Of a stretch of DNA of 64,000 nucleotides, positions 38,234 through 47,168 are shown piece by piece. Under the pieces are notes generated by a model. The model was not told where the DNA came from, did not search any database, and worked only from the letters and a program-made list of their open reading frames with translations. Numbering within the stretch: the first letter of the stretch is position 1; the number at the start of each line of letters is the position of its first letter. This stretch comes from Pararhizobium sp. YC-54 (GTDB lineage Bacteria; Pseudomonadota; Alphaproteobacteria; Rhizobiales; Rhizobiaceae). The position numbers were made by a program, and so were the translations under genes. The stretch covers positions 46,208 to 110,207 of the forward strand of contig NZ_JAOYTH010000020.1 in the NCBI RefSeq assembly GCF_025847205.1, in the 5' to 3' direction.

Positions 38234-38641
38234 CTACATCAATTTGGGGTTGGCTTCAGCATCAAATACGCTACGGGCACTCTCTATGAGCTGCTGGTTT
38301 TTGCGAATCCACTTCATCACTTCTTCAAGCGGACCGATGAGAGAACGGCCTAGAGGGCTCAGCTCGTACTCGACATTAGATGGAGCCGTTGCCAACGCCC
38401 GGCGCTCAACAATGCCATCACGTTCGAGGCCACGAAGGGTTGAGATCAGCATTCTGTGCGATACACCGCCGATGTCTCTCATAATGGTGTTGTAGCTGAC
38501 AGGGCCATCCGCGAGCGTGCCAACCAACAGAATTGTCCACTTATCACCCACCCGGTCAAGCAACTGCAAGATCGACTGACACTGGCTGTGGTCGCTATCC
38601 TCGAGATGAGATTGATCGGCAGCGGCTGGTAGCTCGGGCAT
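38234..38641 (-). CDS. HxlR-family transcriptional regulator
   Basis: 135-residue winged-helix regulator of the HxlR type: CQSILQLLDRVGDKWTILLVGTL followed by VSHRMLISTLRGLERDGIVER and YELSPLGRSL are the family hallmarks. Such proteins respond to electrophiles or aldehydes and usually repress a nearby oxidoreductase gene. Here it follows the proVW genes on the same strand at 230 nt. What it controls is not evident; the 38642-38870 gap shows no clear operator. Confidence 0.87.
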   Translation of the reverse strand: MPELPAAADQSHLEDSDHSQCQSILQLLDRVGDKWTILLVGTLADGPVSYNTIMRDIGGVSHRMLISTLRGLERDGIVERRALATAPSNVEYELSPLGRSLIGPLEEVMKWIRKNQQLIESARSVFDAEANPKLM

Positions 38642-38870
38642 CGCTATTCTCCTAGGTCAGACTCTTGCCAAGAAATCTATGTTGCTCCAGATGGGCCGAC
38701 AACTTAATTACAGCGGCAACGTTTTTCCGACCGCAGTTGTTAGATGCGCTTCCGGCTTTTGGTGAGAACCCTTGAAACCTTCAGTCGAAGGAGGTGAAAG
38801 CGCTTCCCAAGAAGGGGACGCGGCAGCAGCGTTATCCATTCCATCGACCCACGCCAGGGAAAACCCATTG

Positions 38871-39923
38871 TTAAGGCCCCTCTTTAGTAGTGGCACTGCG
38901 CCTTGCAGCAGGAACGAGTGCCTTAAGCACCTCGGTCATCCTCAAGGTGCCAACACGCATTCCGTCGGAGTGCACTGCGAATGTTTTGTCCGCTTCCCCA
39001 CTAGCCCGCAGTATTGCGAGTTCGAGGTTTTCATCTCCGTCCAGTATTTCTAATCCATCGTCATCGGTCGTAACTTCCGTCATGATCGAGCGGACGCGAA
39101 GCACTCTGGCTCGATTGATATCGCCAACAAAATCTTCGATGTACGGGTCGGCTGGGTTGAGGAGAATGTATTGTGGCTCCCCTTGCTGGACAATCTCGCC
39201 ATCCTTCAGGATCACGAGATGGTCCGCTATCTTAAGCGCTTCATCCAGGTCGTGGGTGATGAACACGACCGTCTTTTGAAGGTCGTTCTGAAGCTCCAAT
39301 AGCAAGTCCTGCATGCTGGACCTGATGAGCGGATCCAGTGCGGAATATGCCTCGTCCATGAGCATCACTTCAGAATTCGAAGTTAACGCCCGCGCGAGAC
39401 CGACGCGTTGTTGCATACCGCCGGACAGCTGGTGAGGATAGAGTGCTTCTGCACCGGAGAGCCCAACACGGTGTAGCCAATTTCGCGCCGTCTCTTCGGT
39501 TTTCTTTCCGTCTTCTCCGCGAACGGAACAAGGCATTCCAGCGTTTCTCAATACTGTTTCGTGAGGTAGCAAAGCAAACTTTTGGAACACCATCGACATT
39601 TGTGTCCGTCGAAGGTGTAGCAGTTGACGTCGGTCTAGTTTCAAAATGTCGGTGCCGTTAACAAAGACCTCTCCGGAGGTCGGATCGATTAACCGATTAA
39701 GATGGCGGATTAAAGTGGACTTTCCTGAGCCCGAAAGGCCCATGATCACGGTGATTTCGCCCTTTTTAATCTCGATATTGATATCGCGCAGGCCAAGAAC
39801 ATGCCCGAACTCTTTTAGCATGTCAGCCTTATGCATTCCGGCTTTTGCGCGGGAAATCATGGCCATCGAGTTTGTGCCAAAAATCTTGTAAAGGTTGCGG
39901 ATCGATACGAAGCTCTCTGTCAT
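38871..39923 (-). CDS. proV: Glycine betaine/quaternary-amine ABC transporter ATPase (ProV family)
   Basis: 350-residue ATPase of the ProV/OpuAA type: an N-terminal extension (about 1-40) before the core, Walker A GLSGSGKST, signature LSGGMQQR, Walker B VMLMDEAYSALDPL, and a C-terminal regulatory domain of about 80 residues. It starts 2 nt after the permease stop. With the ProW-like permease and one of two binding proteins it imports a betaine-like compound, for osmoprotection or, given the neighbours, as a nutrient. Confidence 0.9.
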   Translation of the reverse strand: MTESFVSIRNLYKIFGTNSMAMISRAKAGMHKADMLKEFGHVLGLRDINIEIKKGEITVIMGLSGSGKSTLIRHLNRLIDPTSGEVFVNGTDILKLDRRQLLHLRRTQMSMVFQKFALLPHETVLRNAGMPCSVRGEDGKKTEETARNWLHRVGLSGAEALYPHQLSGGMQQRVGLARALTSNSEVMLMDEAYSALDPLIRSSMQDLLLELQNDLQKTVVFITHDLDEALKIADHLVILKDGEIVQQGEPQYILLNPADPYIEDFVGDINRARVLRVRSIMTEVTTDDDGLEILDGDENLELAILRASGEADKTFAVHSDGMRVGTLRMTEVLKALVPAARRSATTKEGP

Positions 39924-39925
39924 GT

Positions 39926-40957
39926 TCAGGCCCCCGGCTGATGCATCTTGTTGACGCGTTGGAGGGCAGCCCGGCTGACACGGTCCAGGACAATCGCCAG
40001 GACAACGATACCAAGGCCTGCGACGAGGCCAACGCCGAGTTCGAGCTTGTTTATCCCTCGCAGCACAAGAGTCCCAAGCCCTGGCGCAGATACAAGCGAT
40101 GCAATAACCACCATCGATAGCGAAAGCATAATTGTTTGATTGATGCCCGCCATGATGTTTGGCAGGGCGAGGGGAAGTTGAACGCGCAGTAGCTTTTGTC
40201 GCGATGTCATACCAAATGCATCGGCCGCCTCAAGAACATCGCCATCGACGAGACGGATGCCGAGATTGGTCAGCCTGATCGAGGGCACGATTGCGTAAAG
40301 GATGATCGCGATGCCGTAGAGCTTCGGCTCTGTGACGCTGAACAGGAAGATAAGTGGGATCAGGTAGACAAAAGTGGGAAGTGTCTGGAGCATGTCGAGG
40401 ACAGGGGTCAGCCACCGCTCCAATGTATTGCTGCGAGACATTGCTATACCAATGGGCACACCAATCAAAACGCAGATCACAGTGCAAACCAAAATGATCG
40501 CCAGCGTTTCCATCGCGTAACCAAAATGGTCGATGAACGCGAGCCCTAAGAACGACGCCAAAACGAAAAGCGTAACTCCAACGCGGCGACCGGCGAATTG
40601 AGCAATCGCTACCAGGATGATTATAGCTGCCCACCAGGGAAGCGATTGCATCACTTCAATGGAATTGCGTAACGCCCAACTCAATGGTTGCGTCAACGGG
40701 TCCAGAACAACTTTGATAGGGTCCTTCACGTCGAGAAAGAACCGTTCCAATCCTGCCGTCATATCGCGCGTACGCGGGAATGCACCGCATGCCTTATGGA
40801 GGACGTCAAGCGACGGAAAAGGTATCGCTTCACCCTCAGCTGTCTTCCCACCAGCTTTGCTGACGAGTTCGCTAAGTGTCATGGGGCCACCGGTGGCGCC
40901 CGCGTCACACCAAGTTCTCAATCCCAGCGTGTCAAAGAGTTTCTCGTAAGATGCCAT
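39926..40957 (-). CDS. proW: Glycine betaine/quaternary-amine ABC transporter permease (ProW family)
   Basis: 343-residue permease with an unusually long soluble N-terminus (about 1-115) as in ProW, then six or so helices and the EAA loop LEAADAFGMTSRQKLLRVQLPLALP. The ATG at 40957 is chosen for the family-like start MASYEKLFDT; the frame stays open upstream to 41101 without a ribosome site. Translationally next to proV and preceded by binding protein copy 2, giving the order binding protein-permease-ATPase. Confidence 0.9.
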   Translation of the reverse strand: MASYEKLFDTLGLRTWCDAGATGGPMTLSELVSKAGGKTAEGEAIPFPSLDVLHKACGAFPRTRDMTAGLERFFLDVKDPIKVVLDPLTQPLSWALRNSIEVMQSLPWWAAIIILVAIAQFAGRRVGVTLFVLASFLGLAFIDHFGYAMETLAIILVCTVICVLIGVPIGIAMSRSNTLERWLTPVLDMLQTLPTFVYLIPLIFLFSVTEPKLYGIAIILYAIVPSIRLTNLGIRLVDGDVLEAADAFGMTSRQKLLRVQLPLALPNIMAGINQTIMLSLSMVVIASLVSAPGLGTLVLRGINKLELGVGLVAGLGIVVLAIVLDRVSRAALQRVNKMHQPGA

Positions 40958-41101
40958 TGCCTGCTGCTCGTGATGTGGAGATATCGAGACGGTTTCACCA
41001 ATTCGCGGGCCAGCATGTTGCTTTACCAAGCTGCCAGAGATAAAAGGTGTCGCCCATGATGTGATAAGCCGCCGGAGCCTATGGCACCGGCATCCTCGCA
41101 A

Positions 41102-42070
41102 CTACTGCAGCACAGCGCTGAGCTTTTCTTTCGCCTCTGGGCTCAGCCAACCAGCCCAGACATCCTTGTAGGTTGTCAAAAAGTGCACCGCGGCTTCCTC
41201 GGCAGAAGCTTTTTTGTCTTCTTGCCAGGCGAGCGTTTCGCTCATCTGCGCATTGGTGAAGCTCACTTTCGACATCAACTGAGCAATCTCTGGCTCGCGT
41301 TTTTCGAAATCAGTCGTCGTGGCGGTTACGACCTCGGCCGGCGGATAGGCCGACACACCAGGCTTCGAACAGGATTCAGCCGCGTTACAGGCGTGGACAT
41401 CTGCGACATAGGGACCAATGTCGACCTTTACCATGTCGTATTTACCCAATACCGAGGTCGGACCCCAGTAGTAGCCAAACCAGGGCTGTTTATTTTCATA
41501 TGCGGCTGCAATGGCCGCCGCAAGTGTTTCGCCCGAGCCGTGGTCAAACACGGTAATGCCGTGGCCCTTTAGATCGAACGCCTCTGCCAGATGGCCATTG
41601 GTGATCTTGCATCCCCAGCCTTCGGGGCAGTTGTGAAATTTGCCGCCAACCCATTCGGGATGGGCCAGTATGCCGTCAATCTTCGCGAGCTCCGGATGCT
41701 CCTCGACCAGATATTTTGGCACCCACCACGCATCGATTCCGCCGTCAGAAAGGACCTTTGCCAAGGTTTTGACTTTGCCGGCCTTTACGAGATCAGGATA
41801 AGACGGCGCCCCGTTCAACCAAAGTTCGGTTACGATGTCTGGCTGACCCGTTTCGGCGACTGATGTCACAGCGGTTGCTGTTGCCGAAGGAGCGACCGTC
41901 ACCTTGCAGCCATAACCTTGTTCCATCAGAAATTTCGATATTCCAGTGACAATCGAGCCGGAGGCCCAGTTCATCTCCGTGATCGTCACATCTTCACATT
42001 TCGCTTCAGCAGCGGTGGCGGCAATTGTCGCCAAAAACGCGACAGCGGTCAATTTTAGCGTAAATGACAT
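41102..42070 (-). CDS. Quaternary-amine/glycine betaine-type ABC substrate-binding protein (copy 2)
   Basis: 322-residue ProX/OpuAC-type binding protein, signal peptide ending near AAEA-KCE. It shares with copy 1 the segments VTITEMNWASG, FLMEQGYGC, NCPEGWGC and PWFGYYWGPTS, with differences spread along the length. It heads the transporter operon (copy 2, permease, ATPase), so it is the likely main receptor. ATG 42070 follows CAGGAGAG at good spacing. The aromatic residues point to a quaternary-amine ligand; its identity is not known. Confidence 0.87.
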   Translation of the reverse strand: MSFTLKLTAVAFLATIAATAAEAKCEDVTITEMNWASGSIVTGISKFLMEQGYGCKVTVAPSATATAVTSVAETGQPDIVTELWLNGAPSYPDLVKAGKVKTLAKVLSDGGIDAWWVPKYLVEEHPELAKIDGILAHPEWVGGKFHNCPEGWGCKITNGHLAEAFDLKGHGITVFDHGSGETLAAAIAAAYENKQPWFGYYWGPTSVLGKYDMVKVDIGPYVADVHACNAAESCSKPGVSAYPPAEVVTATTTDFEKREPEIAQLMSKVSFTNAQMSETLAWQEDKKASAEEAAVHFLTTYKDVWAGWLSPEAKEKLSAVLQ

Positions 42071-42220
42071 CGTTATGCTCTCCTGTTGGTTTTCCATTCA
42101 GGTGACCAATCCCCAGATTTCGGCCTGAGGCGTTCCCAAAATAACGGTTACAGGAACAACGAGAATTTAACTAACAAATATAATTCGACCCTGACATCGG
42201 TTTTCTCGATGGCCGAACGC

Positions 42221-43303
42221 CTAGAGTGCAAACTTTTCCACTGCAGATTCATCAAACGTGAATCCTGTACCTGGACGGGTGGGAATCAGTATGTCGCCGT
42301 CAACGATTTCCATCTGTTCTTGGAAGAGCGGTGCATACCAAGGCATGTGTTCGACTGAGATGCAGTTTGCAGCCGATCCGGCAATGCACAGGCTGTGTTC
42401 TGTGAAGATATGGGTGGAAATCGGCAAGCTATACGCTTCCGCCAAGGCGCCAACGCGTCGCATTTCGGTCAACCCACCGATCCGTTGGAGGTCGGGCATC
42501 AATACATCAGCCGCGCGCGCGTCAATCGTGTTGCGGATTCCGAAACGGGTCCACTCAGTCTCTCCGGAGGCAATATCCATACTAAGAGCGTTGCGCACCT
42601 CGGCCTGGCCAGCCAGGTCGTGAACGGACACTGGCTCTTCTAACCATCCGACATCAAGCTCTTCGAGCATTCTTCCAAGACGGATTGCTTGTTTCGGCCG
42701 CAATGCCTGGTTCGCGTCGGTCAAAATCTCAACGGATTGCCCTACCGCTTCCCTGACAGCCTTAACGCGCTCGAAGTCCGTTCGCGGGTCAGAGTTGCCA
42801 ACACGAACCTTCATTGCGAGGAAGCCTTGATCGAGAAATCCTACCGCTTCACGCACAAGCTCATCGATGCTTTGCGAAAGCCAGAGTCCGCCACTGGCGT
42901 AAGTCCGGATGCGATCGCGGCAGGCACCGAAGACGTAGTGCAAAGGTCGATCCATACCTTTTCCGACGAGGTCCCAGCAGGCGGTATCGAGCGCTGAAAG
43001 AGCCGAAATCGTCACGCCAGCATAACCTGTCGGGTTGATGTCCGCCCAGATGGATGAATTTATCGCCGTCACGAAATGAGGGTCTTGACCAACGAGCCGA
43101 TGTTCGAAGCCTCGCACCATTTCGTCGAAGGCCTTCAGACGGACAGCATTAAGCGTGAAGATGTAGCTTTGTCCGACGAGACCAACGTCGGTCTCGAGGT
43201 AGACGAGAAGACAACCGACTGACCGCATGTCGTGGATTGCGGTCCTGATTGGCTCTGCAAACGGAACGTTGGTGAGCCGGGTCTGGAGTGCTGTAATCTT
43301 CAT
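42221..43303 (-). CDS. Enolase-superfamily enzyme (MR/MLE), mandelate-racemase-like
   Basis: 360-residue enolase-superfamily member. Visible positions: Lys in AMKVRVG, metal ligand Asp in ILTDANQAL, Glu in WLEEPVS, Glu in SGETEW, and a His in LPISTHIFTEHS, the mandelate-racemase/acid-sugar-dehydratase pattern, unlike the muconate-type enzyme at 32029-33135. Such enzymes dehydrate or epimerise hydroxy acids. It lies 150 nt upstream of the binding protein gene and 30 nt after a LysR gene, so it is probably part of the same transcription unit. Confidence 0.8.
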   Translation of the reverse strand: MKITALQTRLTNVPFAEPIRTAIHDMRSVGCLLVYLETDVGLVGQSYIFTLNAVRLKAFDEMVRGFEHRLVGQDPHFVTAINSSIWADINPTGYAGVTISALSALDTACWDLVGKGMDRPLHYVFGACRDRIRTYASGGLWLSQSIDELVREAVGFLDQGFLAMKVRVGNSDPRTDFERVKAVREAVGQSVEILTDANQALRPKQAIRLGRMLEELDVGWLEEPVSVHDLAGQAEVRNALSMDIASGETEWTRFGIRNTIDARAADVLMPDLQRIGGLTEMRRVGALAEAYSLPISTHIFTEHSLCIAGSAANCISVEHMPWYAPLFQEQMEIVDGDILIPTRPGTGFTFDESAVEKFAL

Positions 43304-43332
43304 GGCTTGCTTCCGAACGGTTGATTGAAATT

Positions 43333-44178
43333 TCACGCAATGGCGGCCCGTAGGGCGTCGACGGCTGTTTCGATGTTTTCAGGCGTAATGGCGTCAATGC
43401 GGATGGCAAGGAAAACGGTTCGTTGAAAGCTCGGAGCCCCGTCAACGAGATGCAGTCGCCCGCTTTTGAGATCGGCCTCTACCGATGCTGCCAAAAAATA
43501 CCCGGACCCGTTATTGGCCAAGATGTGTTCCATCGCGACGGCCGAATTGCGAATGGTCAGTTTGTGACTGAAGACGCCTGGGAAATGCATGCTGTGCTGG
43601 GCTCGAAAAGTCTCGCCCCAATCGACGAAGACGTAGCCCGGCACCACGCCGCTTTCTACTGCGCGTGGTCGCGCCGATACCATAACAAGTTCCTCGGTGA
43701 GGAGCGGTTCAATACGAGCTTCCGCGCAATGACGTGGATCGTACAAGACGGCGATATCGAGAAGGCCCGCCCGCAGTTTCTCCATGAGTACGTCCGAGTG
43801 CTCAGCGATTGCGCTGGCGACGCCGTCGGGCAAAGCATCGCTCATGTGCTTCAACCAGCCCGGCACAATGCGAGCCCAGTGGTTGTCCTCAACCCCTAGC
43901 GATATGAAAGCGTTCGAGCCTTCCGGCAGCGTTGCGACCTGCTGTCCTCGTTCCCACGCTCGTACGATATTCACCGCGCTCGGGTGAAATTGATGGCCGC
44001 CTGTCGTAAGGGCAACCCCGTTTCTTTTGCGATGGAAAAGCTGACGGTTCAAACGTTCTTCCAAGGCCTTTATTCGGGCACTGATCGTTGACTGTGTAAC
44101 GTTCAACTGGTCGGCAGCATGCTGAAAACTGCCGGTCGTGGTGACCTCCAGAAATGCTCGAATGTGCTCAATATTCAT
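43333..44178 (-). CDS. LysR-family transcriptional regulator
   Basis: 281-residue LysR-type regulator: N-terminal HTH (EHIRAFLEVTTTGSFQHAADQL then QSTISARIKALEERL) and a periplasmic-binding-like effector domain. The ATG at 44178 is the family start. It is divergent from the dehydrogenase gene at 44352 with a 170-nt shared promoter region that contains an AT-rich segment (TTAATTATATTCGC), a likely operator site. It probably controls both the leftward uptake/enolase genes and the rightward dehydrogenase-aldolase genes. Confidence 0.87.
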   Translation of the reverse strand: MNIEHIRAFLEVTTTGSFQHAADQLNVTQSTISARIKALEERLNRQLFHRKRNGVALTTGGHQFHPSAVNIVRAWERGQQVATLPEGSNAFISLGVEDNHWARIVPGWLKHMSDALPDGVASAIAEHSDVLMEKLRAGLLDIAVLYDPRHCAEARIEPLLTEELVMVSARPRAVESGVVPGYVFVDWGETFRAQHSMHFPGVFSHKLTIRNSAVAMEHILANNGSGYFLAASVEADLKSGRLHLVDGAPSFQRTVFLAIRIDAITPENIETAVDALRAAIA

Positions 44179-44351
44179 TGCAGGGTCCCAGTCAAATCGA
44201 GAAACTCGATATGACCAGTTAATTATATTCGCTTGCCACGTCAACCGCTGTGCGAAAGAGTGCGTGTTGGAAACTCAAATTACCAGCAGCAGATGAAGGT
44301 CGGCAGCGGTTGGGTCAACGGGCTGTGAGCCGATTACAAATGGAGATAATT

Positions 44352-45260
44352 ATGCGCATCGCATTCGTCGGTTTGGGTAATATGGGTGGACCAATGGCTT
44401 GCAACCTCGCCCGTGCAAATTATGAACTTGCCCTATTTGATCTGGATGCTGACAAAGTTGAAACTGTCCGTGCGACTGGTGCAGCGGCGGGAAACAACAA
44501 GATCTCTGTTGCCAAGACAGCCGCCGCTGCAGCAACCGGTGCGGACATTGCCTTCACATCGCTCCCCAATCCTAAGATTATCGAGTCAGTCGCCCTGTCG
44601 GACGACGGCTTGCTTGCGGCATTACCGAAGGGCGCGGTTTGGATTGATCTGTCCACCAACAATCTTGAATGCGAGCGGCGTATTCGTGCGGCGGCGGACG
44701 CAAAAGGGATCAACTTTCTCGATGCGCCGATTTCTGGTGGCATAGAAGGCGCTGCTGCCGGCACGCTAATGATCATGGTTGGCGGAGACGCCACGGTGTT
44801 CGATCGCTGCAAACCTGTGCTGGACAAGATCGGCAATCGGGTGATGCATCTCGGAGATCACGGCGCGGGCTATGTGGCGAAGATTGCGCAGGTCGTGCTG
44901 TGCTATCTCAATTCAGTGGCGCTTAGCGAGGCCCTCATGCTTGGCGTGAAGGGAGGCGTTTCCGCTGAAACAATGCTCGGAATTATTCAAGGCAGCACGG
45001 GGGCGAGTTACGTTGCCGACCGCTACGGTCCGGCGATCCTTGACGGCAGCTACGACCCTGGATTTGCTCTCGGCCTTGCACACAAGGATATGGCCCTCAC
45101 TTTGGAACTGGCGGGATCGGTAGGAGCCACCCTGCCGATGTGTGAGCAGGTCGAGGCGATCTATAAAAAAGCGGTCGATCGGTTTGGTTTCAACCAAAAC
45201 CACCTCATGGCCGTAAAGCTTCTCGAAGAGCAAAACGGCACGTTCCTCCGTTCAGCATAA
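44352..45260 (+). CDS. Beta-hydroxyacid dehydrogenase (3-hydroxyisobutyrate dehydrogenase family)
   Basis: 302-residue NAD(P)-dependent enzyme: Rossmann start FVGLGNMGGPMA, substrate-binding DAPISGGIEGAAAGT and catalytic Lys in GAGYVAKIAQ. In most relatives the residues after that Lys are Asn (KxxNN); here they are IAQ, a small deviation. The ATG at 44352 is preceded by GGAG at 6 nt spacing; a start at 44340 is also in frame. It oxidises or reduces a 3-hydroxy acid such as tartronate semialdehyde or threonate; exact substrate unknown. First gene of a rightward three-gene set. Confidence 0.83.
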   Translation: MRIAFVGLGNMGGPMACNLARANYELALFDLDADKVETVRATGAAAGNNKISVAKTAAAAATGADIAFTSLPNPKIIESVALSDDGLLAALPKGAVWIDLSTNNLECERRIRAAADAKGINFLDAPISGGIEGAAAGTLMIMVGGDATVFDRCKPVLDKIGNRVMHLGDHGAGYVAKIAQVVLCYLNSVALSEALMLGVKGGVSAETMLGIIQGSTGASYVADRYGPAILDGSYDPGFALGLAHKDMALTLELAGSVGATLPMCEQVEAIYKKAVDRFGFNQNHLMAVKLLEEQNGTFLRSA

Positions 45261-45285
45261 CTCACAGCGATAGAAAGGAAAAACC

Positions 45286-46059
45286 ATGGCTTATGAAATG
45301 AAGTCCGACGACTTTAGCGTCGAGGGTGGGCACGCAAATATTTCGAAAGAAGAGTGGGAAGCGCGTGTGGATCTCGCCGCGCTCTACCGGCTCGCCAACA
45401 TTTATGGCTATGACGATCTGATATGGAACCACATCACGATGCGTGTTCCAGGCACTGATCACCAGTTTTTGCTTAATCGCTTCGGGTTGCTTTATAATGA
45501 GGTTACCGCGTCAAACCTCATCAAAGTCGACGAAAACGGCAAAGTTCTGTATGGGCCTCCAGACGTCAATACGGCGGGCTTTGTGATCCACTCCGCCATT
45601 CACAACACACATCACGACATGAAAGTCGTTTTCCACAGCCACGCCCCGGCTGGCCTCGCAATAACCGCTCTTAAAGAGGGTCTCGAATTCCTTACACAAG
45701 ACGGCTCGATGCTGTGGGGTGATATTGGCTACCACGATTGGGAAGGTCTTTCCCTGACGCTTGAGGAGCGTGACCGGCTAGCCAAGAATATTGCTGGGAA
45801 AAAATGCCTTATTATGAAGAACCACGGATTCCTTGCGGTCGGGGCAACCGCTGGCGAAGCGTTCATGAATCTTTACTACACGGTCCGTGCCTGCCGGGTA
45901 CTGATCGACGCCTACTCCACGGGTTTGAAACTCGAGAAGAGCACCGAGGAAATCTGGCGGCTGGCACATCGTCAGTATGACGACTTCCCGCTTGGCAAAT
46001 ATGAGTGGCCCGCATTGCTGCGCCAGGCTGATCGGGTTGACACCTCTTATCGGTACTAA
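45286..46059 (+). CDS. Class II aldolase/adducin-family protein
   Basis: 257-residue protein of the zinc-dependent class II aldolase/adducin family. Metal ligands are in VVFHSHAPAG and in IMKNHGFLAVG with a later His; NHITMRVPG is the usual substrate-phosphate region, although no kinase gene is nearby. Family members cleave or decarboxylate sugar-acid derivatives, or act as epimerases. It follows the hydroxyacid dehydrogenase gene by 25 nt with a GAAAGGAAAA ribosome site, so both probably act in one pathway. Confidence 0.83.
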   Translation: MAYEMKSDDFSVEGGHANISKEEWEARVDLAALYRLANIYGYDDLIWNHITMRVPGTDHQFLLNRFGLLYNEVTASNLIKVDENGKVLYGPPDVNTAGFVIHSAIHNTHHDMKVVFHSHAPAGLAITALKEGLEFLTQDGSMLWGDIGYHDWEGLSLTLEERDRLAKNIAGKKCLIMKNHGFLAVGATAGEAFMNLYYTVRACRVLIDAYSTGLKLEKSTEEIWRLAHRQYDDFPLGKYEWPALLRQADRVDTSYRY

Positions 46060-46189
46060 AACACCCGAGCTGGAAACTGGATAGATAGGCCGGTTTCCAG
46101 CACCCTTCCCATCTTGAAATTCTTGGGATGACCTTTCTGGTCATGCTGCATTTCCATGCCTTTTTTCACCTCAACCGGGACACCAATCC

Positions 46190-47119
46190 ATGACCATCCT
46201 TCTGAACAATCATGGCTACGATAACGAGAGCTGGCGAAAAGAGCTATGTCTCCAGCTCCCTGAGTTCCCGGTGAAAGTGTTCGGCGAGCACCCCATCGAC
46301 CCGGAAGAGGTCGTGTACGCGATGGTCTGGAACCATCCGCCCGGGGATCTTCGGCGGTACCCCAAACTTAAGGCAATCTTCTCTTTAGGAGCTGGCGCGG
46401 AACATTTTGTGAGCGACCCGACGTTACCTGACGTACCGGTCGTACTGCTTGCCGATCCCGCCGTCGCCCGCGACATGTCTGCACACGTTCTTTATTGGGT
46501 TCTCACGTTTCACAGACGTTACGGAGAGTATCGGGCACAGCAGCAAGACCGCATCTGGCATCGCAAGCCGATTGTTCCGACAGACCGGTTCCGTGCCGGG
46601 GTGGTTGGTCTGGGGCGTATTGGGACAGAAGTGGCCCGACGTTTGGGGGGCTTCGGCTACGTGGTGAGCGGTTGGGATGCAAGCCAACGCGAAATCGAGG
46701 GCGTACAATGTTATTCCGGTATGGAGGCTCTTGGAGAGTTTCTCGACAATAATGATGTCGTCATCAACGCACTGCCGCTATCGCATCAAACTCGGCATTT
46801 CTTGGGCGGAGGGGTCTTTGCGGCAATGCGAAAGGGAAGCTTCTTCATAAATATCAGCCGGGGGGCTGTCGTTCATGACGATGCACTTCTCGAGGCCCTT
46901 GACAGCAGCCATTTGGCGGGCGCGGCGCTTGACGCTTTTGCTGAAGAACCTCTTCCTGCCGAGCATCGTTATTGGTCGCATCCGAATGTATTTGTCACTC
47001 CACATATGTCCGGAGCAACGTTTCCTTCTAGCGCTGTCGCGGTAATTTCAAACAACGTACGTCGCTTTGAGAAAGGTCTCGAGGTCTATCCTTTATTCAA
47101 CCGAGAGGCTGGCTACTAG
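46190..47119 (+). CDS. D-2-hydroxyacid dehydrogenase (GhrA-like glyoxylate/hydroxypyruvate reductase)
   Basis: 309-residue member of the D-isomer-specific 2-hydroxyacid dehydrogenase family. NAD-binding motif GVVGLGRIGTEVARRL, catalytic Arg in INISRGAVVHDDAL, Glu in DAFAEEPLP and His in VTPHMSGAT. Relatives reduce glyoxylate or hydroxypyruvate. It comes 130 nt after the aldolase gene on the same strand; a product such as glyoxylate or hydroxypyruvate from the aldolase step would fit, but this is inference. Confidence 0.85.
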   Translation: MTILLNNHGYDNESWRKELCLQLPEFPVKVFGEHPIDPEEVVYAMVWNHPPGDLRRYPKLKAIFSLGAGAEHFVSDPTLPDVPVVLLADPAVARDMSAHVLYWVLTFHRRYGEYRAQQQDRIWHRKPIVPTDRFRAGVVGLGRIGTEVARRLGGFGYVVSGWDASQREIEGVQCYSGMEALGEFLDNNDVVINALPLSHQTRHFLGGGVFAAMRKGSFFINISRGAVVHDDALLEALDSSHLAGAALDAFAEEPLPAEHRYWSHPNVFVTPHMSGATFPSSAVAVISNNVRRFEKGLEVYPLFNREAGY

Positions 47120-47168
47120 CTTTGCGCGTCCCAGACTCTCGGCGGTATCAATACGGCGTTGTAGGCAC

